A stretch of DNA of 64,000 bases, taken from Paroedura picta (Eukaryota > Chordata > Lepidosauria > Squamata > Gekkonidae). The translations under genes were made by a program, and so were the position numbers. A model generated the notes under the pieces. The model ran no database searches and had not been told where the DNA came from. It saw nothing but the letters and a program-made list of their open reading frames with translations. The stretch spans positions 97,645,213 to 97,709,212 of the forward strand of contig NC_135373.1 in the NCBI RefSeq assembly GCF_049243985.1. Direction: 5' to 3'. This document shows, piece after piece, positions 45,193 through 57,600 of the stretch (position 1 is its first letter; each line of letters begins with the position of its first letter).

Positions 45193-45600
45193 CACTAAAC
45201 TTTATTATTGGATTTCTATCCCACCATCTTTCGAAAAAACTTGTGGTGGGTTGCAAAGCAAAACAATAAAACCCAGTAACAATACCCCTTAACAGTAGCA
45301 GCAAGATTGGTGTAAAACAATTCCCTCCCCCCTCCCCCAGCCACCCCAATGGGGTTCACAGGTGTAAGTGCGGGGACCTGATCCTATGGAGAGGCCCAGC
45401 TGATCTCAAGGCCTGGCCTCACCCAAAGACCTGGTGGAAGAGCTCCATCTTACAGGCCCTGCAGAACTGTGGAAGTCCCAACAGGGTCCTCAGCTCTTCT
45501 GGGAGCTCATTCCACCACGTCAGGACCAGGACCAAAAAGTCCTTGGCCCAGGTTAAGGCCAGGCAAATCTTAGGGCCAGGGACCCTATGAAAGGTTTAGT
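45193..45600 (-). repeat. Interspersed LINE-type 3' UTR fragment
   Basis: 'agctccatcttacaggccc', 'gggagctcattccaccacg' and 'ccttggcccaggttaaggcc' form a block that is common in lizard genomes, with the tail 'ggatttctatcccaccatc' at the left end. Probably the 3' region of an L2-like LINE in reverse. Confidence 0.5.
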
Positions 45601-45609
45601 GGACATTAC

Positions 45610-46950
45610 AAGAGGATGTAAAAAATACCAAATCATAACAAGAAAAAGGGAACATCTCCATGTGATAATCCCCTAACAGTTTATTACATTACATGAAGTA
45701 AGATAATTTCTCCAGTTCATGGAATCGGGCTATAATAGAAAAACTGAGTATCATTCAATGCCCAGAGAAAGTAGTTATTGAGCTAGCGTAGCCTGTAAGA
45801 CTATCAAGCAGCTAATTAGGAGGACTGATATAAATATTACCATCTGCTAGGGTAGGCACATTTGCCCTACTCTTCATATGGAATCCCACTGTTCTTTACA
45901 ATCTCAAAATACTTGTTTAACTTTATAGTTCAAGATGCAGGTAAGTAATTATGCTTGCAAAATTAAATGTGCTACCATCCATGATCTCTGAAGACTATAT
46001 GTTGGGGGTACCTTTTTTCAAATAGATATTGCAGTTGTGGTTTAGTGATCACAGAAACTTTGAAGCAAGTTCTGTTTGATTGTATGTGGTATAAGGAGCC
46101 TAGAAAGAAATAGATCAAACCACATGTGCCAGCAAAATGAGCTTCTCCTTTATATTGTGAGAGGCAGCTCAAACTGTCAAATACAGCAGCTTCTGGGGGC
46201 CATAAATATTTTCCAACTTCTCATTCCATTAACTGTAACAACATTTAAAAGTTCCCTCTAGAAGGAAATTGTGACCAGTGGAAGCTCTGGTAGCACATAC
46301 ATGGAGGAAAAAATACTTGCTAAACAGACTAACATTTGAGAGGCAGACCAGAAGCAGAAATGTTTTTGTTTTTATTTTAAATAATGGCTTCCTAATTTAC
46401 AAAGCAATGCATCCCCACAGAATTCCTTGGATCTTAGGTATAGAACAGCTGCCTTAATGGTAATAGGACCTAACTGTAAAGCTATTAATAGCACACACTC
46501 AGTTCAAAACAATCCTGATAAATACATTTTCCTGTACAGGCTGGATGATATCAGCATCATCACAAGAGAATTAGTGTTCATTTAAGGAATACCGGGGTGT
46601 GTTAATGAGAATATCATTGCTGAAATTTTAATTTCTTGACAGTGCAACTTCTAAGAACACCAGACTGGGAGTAAGTCCAGTTGAGTAGACCAGTTTAGGA
46701 TTATACAGTAAATATATTTCCTTATTGTCCACCTGGAACTGAAGCACGGCTCAGTGAAAACACAAGGATATATCTTGGTTTGGGAAATTCCTAGAAATAC
46801 GGGTTAGAGCTGGGGGGGTGGGGGGTTCCACCCTCCCAAATGCATTTTCTCTAAGGGGAACTTCTCTTTGTTGCCTGGACCTCGTGTTACATTCAGTATG
46901 GATTTTTCTTCCCTCTCAGCAAACTAGGTCGCGCTAATCCCTTATAACGG
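45610..46950. other. Intergenic stretch upstream of RRP7A
   Basis: AT-rich, no gene or clear repeat recognised. Confidence 0.4.
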
Positions 46951-47039
46951 TCCAAGTCATCACATTTCAGTCCTGCACCCGAACATCCCATCCCATCAAA
47001 GCAACTGAATTTTTCCGAAGAAAATAATCCGAAATGGAA

Positions 47040-47520
47040 TGGAAAATGCCCAATGGACGCTGAGTAGGCGCTACTTCAACGCGCCCACACGAGCGAGGGT
47101 GACATTTTGTCCCCGCTAGTTTCTGTGGATGTCTTTTTGACAAAGGCCTATCAAAACTCCCATACTGAGCAATAATATGTCCAAGCTTTAAAAGCGAACG
47201 GAGATTCATTCTGCCCTCATCATTTTCTAAAATGCCCAGAATCCCAAAAGCAGGCAGGACTGACCGGGCCGATTTAAAGACGCCTCCCCCTAATGAGACG
47301 AGGAGAGTCGTTCGCCTCCCACTCTTCCCGGACTCACGCAGGAAACTACAGCTCCCAGGAGGCTTTGCTACCACAGGAACTGGGCGATGACGAGGCTTCC
47401 TCCTGGTGCTCGGAAATGGCGACTTCCAAGAGGAGGCGTGGGGACGGCGGAGCGCCTGTTGCTCCGTCAGGGTATACGGGTGAGTGGTTGTTGCTCCGGG
47501 TCTGAAGCGTGACCGTCGAA
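47040..47520 (+). promoter_or_regulatory. RRP7A: RRP7A CpG-rich promoter with ZNF143-type motif
   Basis: CpG-dense sequence surrounds exon 1. ACTACAGCTCCCAGGAGGC at 47345-47363 fits the SBS/ZNF143-THAP11 promoter element (ACTACAATTCCCAGAATGC type), 53 bp before the ATG. No TATA box is seen. Confidence 0.7.
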
Positions 47521-50500
47521 ACTCTTCCTCTGTCTTGGCCCATTTCCTGCAGCTGGCGGCTCCTCCTCCTCCTCCCCTAAGTGCGAGGAGTATTTCCCCT
47601 TGTGAGCGCACACTTGCTTGCTCTCCCTGTGTCTGCCTTGTTCATTGATGTGACCTGGGCTGGAGGGGGGACTAACTTCCACAACCCAATGTGTGCGTTG
47701 GTGAGGAGAGCGGAGTTCTGTTTTGCCTCGCCTCCCCCCAACCCTTCTTCCCATCTTCTAGCCTCCGTAGCAGCAATGAAACAGGATGGGGAGAATTTCT
47801 GATTTCTGAAGCAACAGAGCGTGATTAGCCATGTTGGGAGGATTTAACTCCTCTTAACCCTCACATAATTTGTTCTAAGCATTCGAATGCGTTCGGTTAC
47901 CTGTTGGAGACTGTAGGCACCTTTAGAATTCTAACACAAGGGGATGGGTGCAAACTGCAGAATGGCTGCCCCAGGAGGTGGAGCCAACAGTAAGACATCA
48001 GGGAGTAGGTTATGTGTAACCCTAACAAGATATTCCACTGCAGGACTAGCAGGATTTTTATGAACATCTTGTTTAAAAATTGTTTTAAAATATTTTATTT
48101 ATATAAATCCTAAGTTCAGATTCAGAGTGAAGATTCCATGCTGTGGTGGCAGCTTGCTGATGAAGCAGTTTTCACTGAGAACCTGCGTCATTAGCCTTTT
48201 GCCATTGCTTAGGTGCTAGTCTGCTTTGGAGAATGCCCAGGAGCTTTGTTGAGAGAGAGATTAAGATTGAAAATTACAAGCTAGTAACTTGAGTAAGAAG
48301 GCTTGTGGTTAAAATCATTGAATTATATGGATGAAGTTAGGCCCCATTGTTTTTGATGTAGTTTAAAGAGTTCTTTTTGTGGTCCTTGCTTTGTTTAGCT
48401 ATTCCAGTGAAATTCTCTGAAAAACACCAATCTCCTCACTACCTCTACGTGAAACAGCACAAAGTCAGAGAGGAAACAGATCCTAATAGGCCTCCAAACC
48501 GCACTCTTTTCATCCTCAATGTCCCACCATATTGCACAGAGGTGAGTATATATAGAACAGGGAAGGAGAGACTTTTTCACCTAAAACAGACACACAGTGG
48601 TACTTATTTTTGAGTGCTCCAGAAAGAGAATGGTCTTGCGAAGAGGAAGTTTAGTCCATACATTCTTCTGGCTACTGAATGTATGGCAAATCCTAGTAAA
48701 TCTGGCCTGAGAAAAAAATCAACCCCTTCCCCCCCCCCAAAAAAAACCCAACAACAACCCTGTATTCCCGTGCAGCCTATTCCTTTCAGCTGCCTGGATG
48801 AGACGGGTTGGCTTAACAAGTAGGTAAAAGCCACTCAGCACCTTGTCTTGGAAGATGTTCTGGTTAGAATGGGTTTGCTTTTTGCATACAGTTTGCATCT
48901 GGAAACTGCTGACAGTGCAGCTGTGTGGGTGGGACTGTGGAAAGGGCTGGAGGGATCTGAGGATGTGTGGAAAAATTTTTTGTTGTCGAGGAGATGGTTG
49001 CTGGTTGACACATACAGGAGGATGGGGAGGAGAATGCTGAAAGGGCAGAATGGATGGTGCTGCAGCAGACTGGATGGTGCTTCAGTGGCCGTTCAAGCCT
49101 GAGGTGGCCAGCGGCACAGGGGGGAAGGGCGACACCTGCAGCAGACCACTCCCTGTGGATCCCCATTTTGGCCTATCTTTCAAAGTTGCCACAAAATTTG
49201 CTTGAAATATGCACTGACCATTCTAAAGGTACTGCTAGTATGTATGAATTGCTCTTTTTTTTCTAAAGAAAATACAATTTTGCTGGAGTATTTGTTTATA
49301 CTATGGAATTTTCAGACAGCATAATTTAAATGCAAATAAAGTGCCATGCTTTCTGATACAACACTTATCTCTACATTGTGGCCAGTGTAAAACTTGATGG
49401 CTGGATTTACCACTGTAGTGATTGGATAGATTCAAATGGGTAGCCGTGTTGGTCTGAAGTAGCACAATACTTCTTATTGTATTTTATTTTATTATTTTAT
49501 TGTAGTGATTTGAGGCTCTAAATAGTCCTGTACTTTTCAGTTTGTCTTTACTTATGACTCTAGCTATAGGATGAAATACATAGGATATCAGCTTCTATAG
49601 AATTTCTCATTCAGGACTTTGAAATGTCTGCCTCAGCTGATTTCCGCAAAGGACAGCAGGCAGGGGATGTGAGTATGACTCTTCGTGGTTTCCTGTTGTT
49701 CAAATATATTGTCCCATGAAAATAGCCAGAAAGGAGATGGACATATAGCTCTGTTGTGGAAGGAAAGGTGCAGGGCATTCTATTGGTAGCAATTAAGAAA
49801 GAAAACTTTACCTTAGGATCGGCTGGGAATGTGTCTGTTTTCCAGGTACCTTAATGGGATCCCATACCAAGAGAGAGTGTAGTCTTACCCTAACCACAGA
49901 GTAATTTCTCTAATCTTTGAATAGCCATTTATTGTGCTCAACTCTTATTTTGTTTGAAGGAATGCTTGTCGAGGCTGTTCTCCAGCTGCTGTTCTGTACA
50001 GTCTGTGGAAATGTGCCAAAAGCCGAGACTGGGAGAAAAAACAGAAGCACCCGAGTCCAAGTTCTTCAACACTAAGACGATGATGGTAAATTGAGAACAC
50101 TGAGCATGACTGGGGGATTGCAGGTTGCAAGAGAGTGGTGGGTAAATAATGTAGGTAAAAGCTTGTTGGGGAAGGGGAGCACCCTTGAGCTGTTCACGAC
50201 CTTAGCAAAGCTTTTAATTGGCAATGCCAAGGATTGAACCAGGGACTTTCTGCATGCAAAGCAGAGGCTGTGCCACTGAGCACAACCCTGACCCTTCTCA
50301 TTCTTTGGGCTATATGTAAGTGGGCCTCGTTTCTTTCAGCCCGCACAAATGCATTTTCCGTTTTATAGGGATTTAAGGTGGCCTATGTGGTGTTCAAGAG
50401 TCCAGCTGGTATACGGGCTGCCCAATCCTTATCAACACGGGGCCCCCTACTGATCTCTTCTGTCAGTTATCCTGTGCACACTGGAATTCAAAGTAAGTTA

Positions 50501-53500
50501 GTGAATCTTGGCTGTTTATAAACCAAATAAATAAGACCAACTGTGTTTTTTTTAATCCAGGCCTTCAGGTGTGTAGATTAAATTGTTAGTTTATTAGATT
50601 TTTAGACTGCCCTCCCAATGAGCTGGCTCCATTCCTATTAGTGGAAATGGGAAGCTGCAGCAATTGGGCAATTGGAGGAGATGGGCTCATTTCCTTGTTC
50701 AGCCATGAGGCTTACTGGGTGACTTTCAGCCTGGCCTGCCTTGTAGGACAAAATGGGGCATGAAACCACATGTGCAGTTCAGAGTTCTTTGATTGTAGGA
50801 AGGTTGACCTTGAAAAGTAACTGATTCCATCCAAATTGGGTGCTTATTTTTCTTAAAGGTAGAGTCATCCTGCATCCAATCTCACCTTTGAGCAAGGGGA
50901 TGGAATATCAGAGGGAAACACAGCAGCAGTTCAGTTCAGCCTCAGGGAGAAAACAGCAAGAACTCAGGAAAGAGCCAACAGAGTAATGGGTAGTGCTTGG
51001 TAGTGTGGCAAAGTGGTTTGGCTCTACTTCTGACAGACAAGAGTACCCAGTGATTGCACCTTTCTCTGGCAGTGAGCAAACCTTGTGCCACTTAGCCTGA
51101 CTCTTGGGAAAGTTTGGGATTGTTAGGATCCAGCCTAGTGGCTAACTGATAAAAGCCCATTTATACTGGAAAGCATTAAGGAAAATTGAAACTACTCTCT
51201 AAATTAATGGGCCTCGGAGAGATTTCTATTTTGTCTTTCTGGAGAACTGTGCTACAGATCTGTTCCTTGAAACTTACTTATAAATCTTTGTTGTTGATAT
51301 ATAATTCCTGCCTTAAAGGTAAAGGTATCCCCTGTGCAAGCACCGGGTCATGTCTGACCCTTGGGGTGACACCCTCTAGTGTTTTCATGGCAGACTCAAT
51401 ACAGGATGGTTTGCCAGTGCCTTCCCCAGTCATTACCGTTTACCCCCCAGCAAGCTGGGTACTCATTTTACTGACCTCGGAAGGATGGAAGGCTGAGTCA
51501 ACCTTGAGCCGGCTGCTGGGATTGAACTCCCAGCCTCACGGGCAGAGCTTTCAGACTGCATGTCTGCTGCATTACCACTCTGCGCCACAAGAGGCTCTAA
51601 TTCCTGCCTTATTGACCTTCATAGTTTACTTGTACACCAGAAAACTTACCTCCCAGAACTGGACACTCACTACCTTTAGAAACCTGGTAACTGAGGGGAA
51701 GGTCTAAAATAAACCTAGTTTCCTCAAAGTCATAGGAAGCTTTTGCACAGTGTGTCTTGCTTATGTGAGTGTCTTGCTTGAAACTTCATGTGCAAAGCAG
51801 TAGTGTGTTACCTGTACCATTTTGTTGTTTCATGTAAACTGCCCTGAGATGCCCTGAGCCTTCAGGAAGGGTGGTATATAAATACAATACATAAATAAAT
51901 ACCATAGGGTCAGGATGTGTTAAGAAGGGCTTCTTGGGCTCCCGCAGACACTGCTTTGCATAACTTGTTGAGAACACTTGCAGTGGTTACTGATTCCTTT
52001 CCCCCCATTTCAGAATGGATTGCTGGGTATGCTGCTTCAGTCATCGATCCTGCTGAGCTGAAGAAAGAGGTGGATGCTTTCATGCAAGCCTATGACCAGA
52101 AGGTTGCTGAGGTAGGGATTGCTGGATTGCCACAGCCTTTCATTAAATGATGGATATTCTCTGGCATATTATCTACTGTAGTGTGTTTGACCTGCCTGCC
52201 TGGAGGATAAACCTGGGGAACCTTGAGCTAAAGAAGTCTGGAGGATCACCTCGATTGTATTACCTAGTTGGTACCACAGGTCCTCATCAAGCCCTTTTTT
52301 GGCCACCTTGCATGGCAAAGGGGCTAGTGTTAGAATCCCTTCACTCGAGAGCTGTGAAATTCAGGTAGCATGCCATCTGGAATGTACACAGTGTTCATGT
52401 GATGTACACAGAGACATGTGAAATCCAAGCAGCCCTTTCCCCACAAGCTGGAGAAGCACCGCTTTTTCCTTCCAGCATTCTCTTTCTTCACACAGGAAGA
52501 TGCGAACGCTGAAAATGAAGATGGGGTCCCAGATGAGGATGGGTGGGTGAAGGTGACCAGGAAAGGACGAAGGCCTGGACTCCCACGGACAGAGGCAGCC
52601 AACCTGCGGGCACTGGAAAGAGAGAAGCACAAGAGAGCACGCAAGGAGCTTCTCAACTTCTATGCGTGGCAGCATCGTGAGACTAAGAGGGAGCGTGAGT
52701 AACTTTCTATCTGCCTCAGTCCAACGGGATTTGTTATAGATGGAGTGGAAGGAGCTGATGTGTGGAACTGAAGTTGCTTTCATAATGTGCCAGCTTGAAG
52801 CCAGGCCAAAATGTAAGCAGCTGCAGAATAAAGAGGGCTTCTATCTTTTGAATGTGCCTTGCTGAGATCCTGTGGATAGATGGCAGGATGCATATAGTAT
52901 AAAGGTGTGAGTTTTAGCTCATGACTTCTTGTTTGTTTCTCTTTGTGTAAATACCGGCTTTTGTTTGAAAATGCAATACAAGGTATAGGGATCATGTTGA
53001 ACATTCATATGATTAAAACCTAGCACATTATAAGTACTTCCCAAGACTATGAGTTTGTTTCACCTGCTGGTGACAAGCAGCAAAGGAGCTGGGAAGAGCA
53101 CAGAAGAATTTCTGCAGTCAGACTGCCCGTTTGCTGAGTCTTGATCGAACCTGCCCTCGATTCATGGTGGGTTTCATTTGAATCTTCATTACAGGAGGAA
53201 CACAGTATTTGACACCCTCAGGAGGACTTCACAGCACTTCAAATTGGGAATAACAGAAAGGCTTTCCCAGAAAGAATCATTCCAGCAGTACACAAGTACT
53301 CTTCCTAACACATTCAAGTGTTATTCTGATTTTGTGTACTGCTGGAATAATTAGGAACAAAATTGTTTTAAAGTGCTTGACAGATGAAATCCTCAGGGGT
53401 GTGTCATTCATTCAGCTCATCTTCTTCTGCCTAATCCAGTCTCTGCTTTCTCTCTTTCAGACATAGCCCAGCTGAGGAAGAAATTTGAAGAGGACAAGCA

Positions 53501-53546
53501 GAAAATTGCACTCATGCGAGCACAGCGGAAGTTCCAGCCATACTGA
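47416..53546 (+). CDS. RRP7A: RRP7A, small-subunit processome protein
   Basis: Seven coding exons, GT-AG, continuous frame: 47416-47479, 48399-48541, 49960-50085, 50369-50492, 52014-52111, 52496-52694, 53461-53546; 279 aa against 280 in human. Residues 22-69 hold AIPVKFSEKHQSPHYLYVK and TLFILNVPPYCTE, the start of the RRM-like fold. Exon 4 gives FKVAYVVFKSPAG. Exon 6 gives the conserved GVPDEDGWVKVTRKGRRPG and LLNFYAWQHRE of the RRP7 C-terminal domain. The protein ends KKFEEDKQKIALMRAQRKF-QPY, a basic helix. RRP7A works with UTP-C and CK2 in 18S rRNA processing in the nucleolus. The N-terminal 20 residues (basic, RRRG) are the least conserved part. Nothing broken is seen. Confidence 0.97.
49415..49475 (+). 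repeat. Repeat fragment with 'ggtagccgtgttggtctg'
   Basis: The head motif of a widespread reptile repeat lies in RRP7A intron 2. It is probably the other end of the family seen at 13965, 24715 and 63715. Confidence 0.5.
50200..50300 (-). repeat. tRNA-like SINE fragment
   Basis: 'ggattgaaccagggacttt', 'ctgcatgcaaagcagaggct' and 'gtgccactgagcaca' are a tRNA-like SINE head read in reverse. Confidence 0.65.
50575..50790 (+). repeat. MIR-like SINE fragment
   Basis: 'ttgttcagccatgaggctt' and 'actgggtgactttcagcctg' follow a tail-like 'tttattagatttttagactg' block. Two degraded repeats are probably merged here. Confidence 0.5.
51316..51597 (-). mobile_element. Sauria-type SINE (BovB-mobilised)
   Basis: Exact 14-bp target duplications taattcctgcctta (51302-51315 and 51598-51611) flank a 282-bp element. 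On the minus strand it begins gagcctcttgtggcgcagag, has the B box gggagttcaatccc and ends with the BovB-like 'gggtcagacatgacccgg' plus a (ACCTTT)n-type tail. Sauria SINEs are limited to squamates and relatives and use BovB machinery. Confidence 0.93.
51835..51905 (+). repeat. LINE/SINE 3' tail
   Basis: 'aaactgccctgagatgccct', 'ggtggtatataaatacaata' and (ATAA)n form the common reptile tail. Confidence 0.55.
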
Positions 53547-53705
53547 CTCTCCAGCTGTTCCCCAAAGGAGGGGAGCCACAGTGAGAAGTCACAAGCAGAA
53601 AGGTTTTCATTGAGCTTCTGATAAGCTAACCTGAATACTTGCTCACTCCCCATCACTGCCTCCTGGACTGTGACTAATAAAAGTGAGCAGCTGTAGGGTC
53701 CAAGC
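53547..53705 (+). other. RRP7A: RRP7A 3' UTR (proximal form)
   Basis: The stop TGA is at 53544-53546 and the first poly(A) signal AATAAA at 53676-53681. Further signals at 53882-53887 and 54097-54102 could give longer forms. The next gene's transcript approaches from the opposite strand at about 54.2 kb. Confidence 0.7.
53676..53681 (+). terminator. RRP7A: RRP7A poly(A) signal
   Basis: AATAAA 130 nt after the stop codon. Confidence 0.65.
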
Positions 53706-54219
53706 ATGAAGTCATCTTTGTTCCAACTGTGTGATGCCTGCAGATCACAAATAGGCCACCCTATGATAGGCCCGTGGACCTTGCTTCAGGGATTCCTCTG
53801 ACAAATTTGATGTCACCCAATAGTGGACCATGGTGACTGCTGATTGGTTGAAAGAAAAACAGCTGTACATTTTAAATTGTAAATAAATGTAGCTGTACAG
53901 ATAATTTGCAGTCAGTGTGCATATGTGTAGTTGCTTCTCTCACTCCTAAGCAGCCACCTTAAAACAGTTAATATAGTACTCCATTGGCAGTTATGCTAAA
54001 TGTTTTATGTAGTATAGTGTGTGGTTGCTATAGTATTCATGTTGGTAGCCAACAGCAAGAAAGCAATATTCAGAATGTGGCTGCTCTTGTGAATCCAATA
54101 AAACTGGAGATGTTGTACTCTTGAATGATGCAGCTGCTGGACCTAGTGATAGTACCTTCTCCAAAAGTAATGGTAAACCATGCTTCACCCTCAACTAGCA
54201 CTAGAAGGTAATCCTCACT

Positions 54220-54225
54220 TTTATT
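54220..54225 (-). terminator. Serine hydrolase-like gene poly(A) signal
   Basis: TTTATT on the + strand (AATAAA on -) lies 419 nt past the minus-strand stop codon. It is the first canonical signal noticed on that strand. Confidence 0.5.
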
Positions 54226-54643
54226 GAACTGACATCTGTTGGCTGTTCAGAACATGGGTTTTCAGACAGAAGACACCTACTGTGCCAAAAACAGTACAAA
54301 TAACTGCACCCTGTAGCTCACGGGGTCCCACAGGGCCTGTGTGCATTAATTAAGCACAAAGCTGGCGGAGGCATTCAACAAAACCAGTATGTGAGAGCCA
54401 GCAAGATTGTCATTTCTGCTTGAAGGCACATTCTTGGCAACAGTAGATGGGGCCACATTTCCTCCACAACTTTTACAGACTCCTGCAGCTGTTTCCAGTG
54501 CAATCTAGTATCCCTCTGCCCCAAAAGAAGAGTCCTGTAGTGAGTTCAGTGGCCATGTTGTCCTCAATCCAGAAATAGGAAGAGCTGGTTCTTTCCAAAG
54601 AACTCATCCACTGGACATTTGGCAGGGAAGACAGAGATGCTGG

Positions 54644-57600
54644 CTACAGCCTGGCTTTGGAACACTTGCCTTTACTTAAGAAGGTACTGATGACCCCGGC
54701 TACAACTTCCGGTTCATTCAAGTGGACACAGTGATTCCCAGGTACCTTGACGAAGCTGTAACGCTAAGAGTGAGGGAAAATACAATGAGAAAGACTGGGT
54801 TATTGATCTCAGAGTGCAAGGTTAGAAGCTATTCAGTGGATGAAGGAATTCTTGACCAGATCTGTGTTCACAGAACCAAAATGCTGTGATGCAGTATGGA
54901 TATAAAGACTTCTATATATTTTGTGCCCATTGTGTATTTTTTGTGTTAACAGCCCTGCCATTGGAAGCTTGCTATTTCCCCTCCCAAACCCTGGGGTAAA
55001 ATTTAAAACACTTGATTCTCAGCAATTTTAAAGGGTATAAATCTGCTTGCTTAAACAAGAACCTGTGCTCAGTACCATGTTTTGTGCAGTCACACGTCTG
55101 GTACCTGCACAGCCCTACTCACAGCATTCTTTTCCCTCCCACCCTAGTATATGCATAGCAAGATAAAGGTGGCTTCCTTACTCTAAAGTACCAGCATGAG
55201 TCAAAAGGCTGCACATGTAGTCTAGAGGAAGTATGTGTTGGGCAGGGTAGCCAGCTTTGCTCACCTCTTTTAGGTAGGTCCTGAATGCCTCTTGCAGGGG
55301 TTTCACATTGGGTAGATTCTTAGACTCAATGGAGAAAAGCCCGTCTTGTGCTCTAGAAAGAAATACCAACCGTGAGACTATCTGGATGCCCTGATTATGC
55401 AAAATAGAAAAGGGGCTTGCTGGAGTTCTCACCAGATTTGTGGGTAGCTTGCATTGTTGTTGTTTTGCGCAGTCAAGGCCAAGCTAGTCATAGGAACAGG
55501 GCAACTGTACTGCGCAGCCATTTAATATACACCATCTATTTTGCACTTAAAGGTACAGGTACCCCAGCTGTGCTCCTTAGACTGTCCTTAGCCTGAGTCT
55601 TGTGGCAGAACAGTGAAGCAGTGGCTTTTTACAACCTAGAATCGTTGCATGAGAGAAGGGAAGGGCAAGAAAGAGTGGCTTCTGGTTATATCTGTGAATC
55701 ACTCACATGATCATCAGTACATCAGCTTGGATATGTCTCAAGAAGATCAAAGATTGGTCCAAAGTCACAAAACTATGATTGTGCTACAAATAAAAATACA
55801 AAGTCAGACAAAGTTGGTTATACAGGTTTCTGCAAGTGTGGAATAATCTGTGGAACTTAATATCCTCAGAGTTACAAGAAAATGGTTGAAAACGCATGCA
55901 GCAGTTTTTTCAGAAAGACTCCAAATGATTTCTGGCACCCCTAGGTTCAGTCCCAGATCCTGGCATCTTATAGACCACTTCAAGACTGGGCTTCCATGAA
56001 GGAAGCTAAATTGGGGCAGAAAGAATGGTACAGATACTTAAAATGTTACTTTAGCTGAGCTTTTTTCAACCTTTTGATTGTGGAGAAGCCCCTAAAAGAA
56101 ACGATGCCACCTGACCATGCCCCCTGGAAGTGACATCACCATGTTAATGGACAGGCAGCAGGAGGCCTGAGGAGGAGAGAAATAGGAGGCAGTTCAAGCC
56201 AGGAGTAGGCATGCAGGCTTAGCCCCTCCCAGAAACAAACCACAAATGAACTCACACTCTGGAGAGTGACCAGTTCCGTAGCTTCTGTCTGAGTCCTTTA
56301 AGCCAGGAAGGGAAAAGCCACCCCCCCCCGAGCTCCCACAGACCTCTGGGGGTCCATGGACCCTTGGTTGGGAATCCCTGCTGAATCTGCATGGAAAGCA
56401 AGTCAGGCCTGGGGAACCTGGACCTAATTTGTTACAAAAAGGCATGTGTAGTTTTGGTCCTTACAGTGCAATGATAATTTGCGGTGCTTAATTTTATTCA
56501 TCTTTACAACCGATTCTGTTGCATGGTTCTTTTGAATTCACCAAGAACCAGCCTGCTTAAGCAAGTGTCCTCTAGGAGACAGACTAATGAGAAGAGATGA
56601 GAGTTAATTAAAAGGAGACTGTAACAGGAAACTAGCCTGCTTCATCCCCTGGGAACTTATAGAATCCTGCAGAGGGAGATTTGGTTGGTGGCAGATAATC
56701 ACTCCCAAGAATTCCTTCCCCCATCTTTCCTCCCAAGTCTCCAGCTTATTCCCTCTATTGCTGAACTTCACGGTCAAATCAGTACAGCAAAGTGGGGTCA
56801 GCCAAAGACAATGTATATGCATGCTCAGGGGGGCTTCCCAAATATGTCATGAAAATATATATTTTTTTAAATGGCCATCAACTTAGCTGACCAATGGTGA
56901 CTCCCACATCATTTTCAAGGAAAGAGATATTCAGCAGTCATTTGTCATTACCTGCCTCTGTGGATTAACCCTGGCTTTTCATGATGGTCTACCACTCAAA
57001 TACTAGCCAAGGCTGACCCTGTGGAACATCTGAAATTTGATGAGATCTGGCTTGCCAGAACTGTCCAGGTCAGGGTTTGATAGTGGGGGAGACACTACCC
57101 AACATAAGTACATCCTCTGCCCCCACAACTGAGAAAGTTCAGTATCCCTGGCCACTTTGGTATTGATGTAAAATTTGTATGATGGCAGGATGTACCCACC
57201 TTGCTAGGCATTGCCATCCATTTTTGCAAAGCAGTATTTAATAGGCAAATAGTTCTATAAGTAATTATTCGATCTTCACAAACTCTTTAGGGGATGGGTT
57301 AAAATAGGTTGGAAAAAATATTCACATTTTTTCAAATGTGTGCATGGCGGTAGGTTTGACAGATGAGGAAGCGAGACAGACTACAAATGGCTTGAGATTT
57401 CCAAGCTGATCAGAAGTTGGAACCAAGGCCCATGCCCAAGATACCCTTTTGGCTGGATAATCAACATAGAAATAAACATCAACTACAGCAGAACTTACCA
57501 AAGTAGCTCTTATATCTCTGTTATAGACCAGACCTGGAGGAAATGAGAACACATGAATGATTAAACCATGAAGCCAGGACAGCTGTCACATGGTTGATGC

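Noticed and set aside
46967-47611. 214-aa minus-strand open frame over the RRP7A promoter
   Set aside because: It lies across a CpG island antisense to RRP7A exon 1, has low-complexity residues and no family resemblance. GC-rich sequence simply lacks stops.
51186-51707. 173-aa plus-strand frame in RRP7A intron 4
   Set aside because: It is made of the antisense strand of the Sauria SINE and flanks.
55265-55352. Shorter version of the penultimate serine hydrolase-like exon using acceptor ctttctag
   Set aside because: It would need two leading bases from an exon that could not be found. The longer form from 55390 (acceptor aatcag) is phase 0, matches the previous exon's phase and adds GIQIVSRLVFLSR, which fits the family.
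56455-56520. Candidate missing serine hydrolase-like exon ending ATTATCATTGCACT (minus strand)
   Set aside because: It has a plausible donor, but in-frame stops lie immediately upstream and the residues do not match the family.
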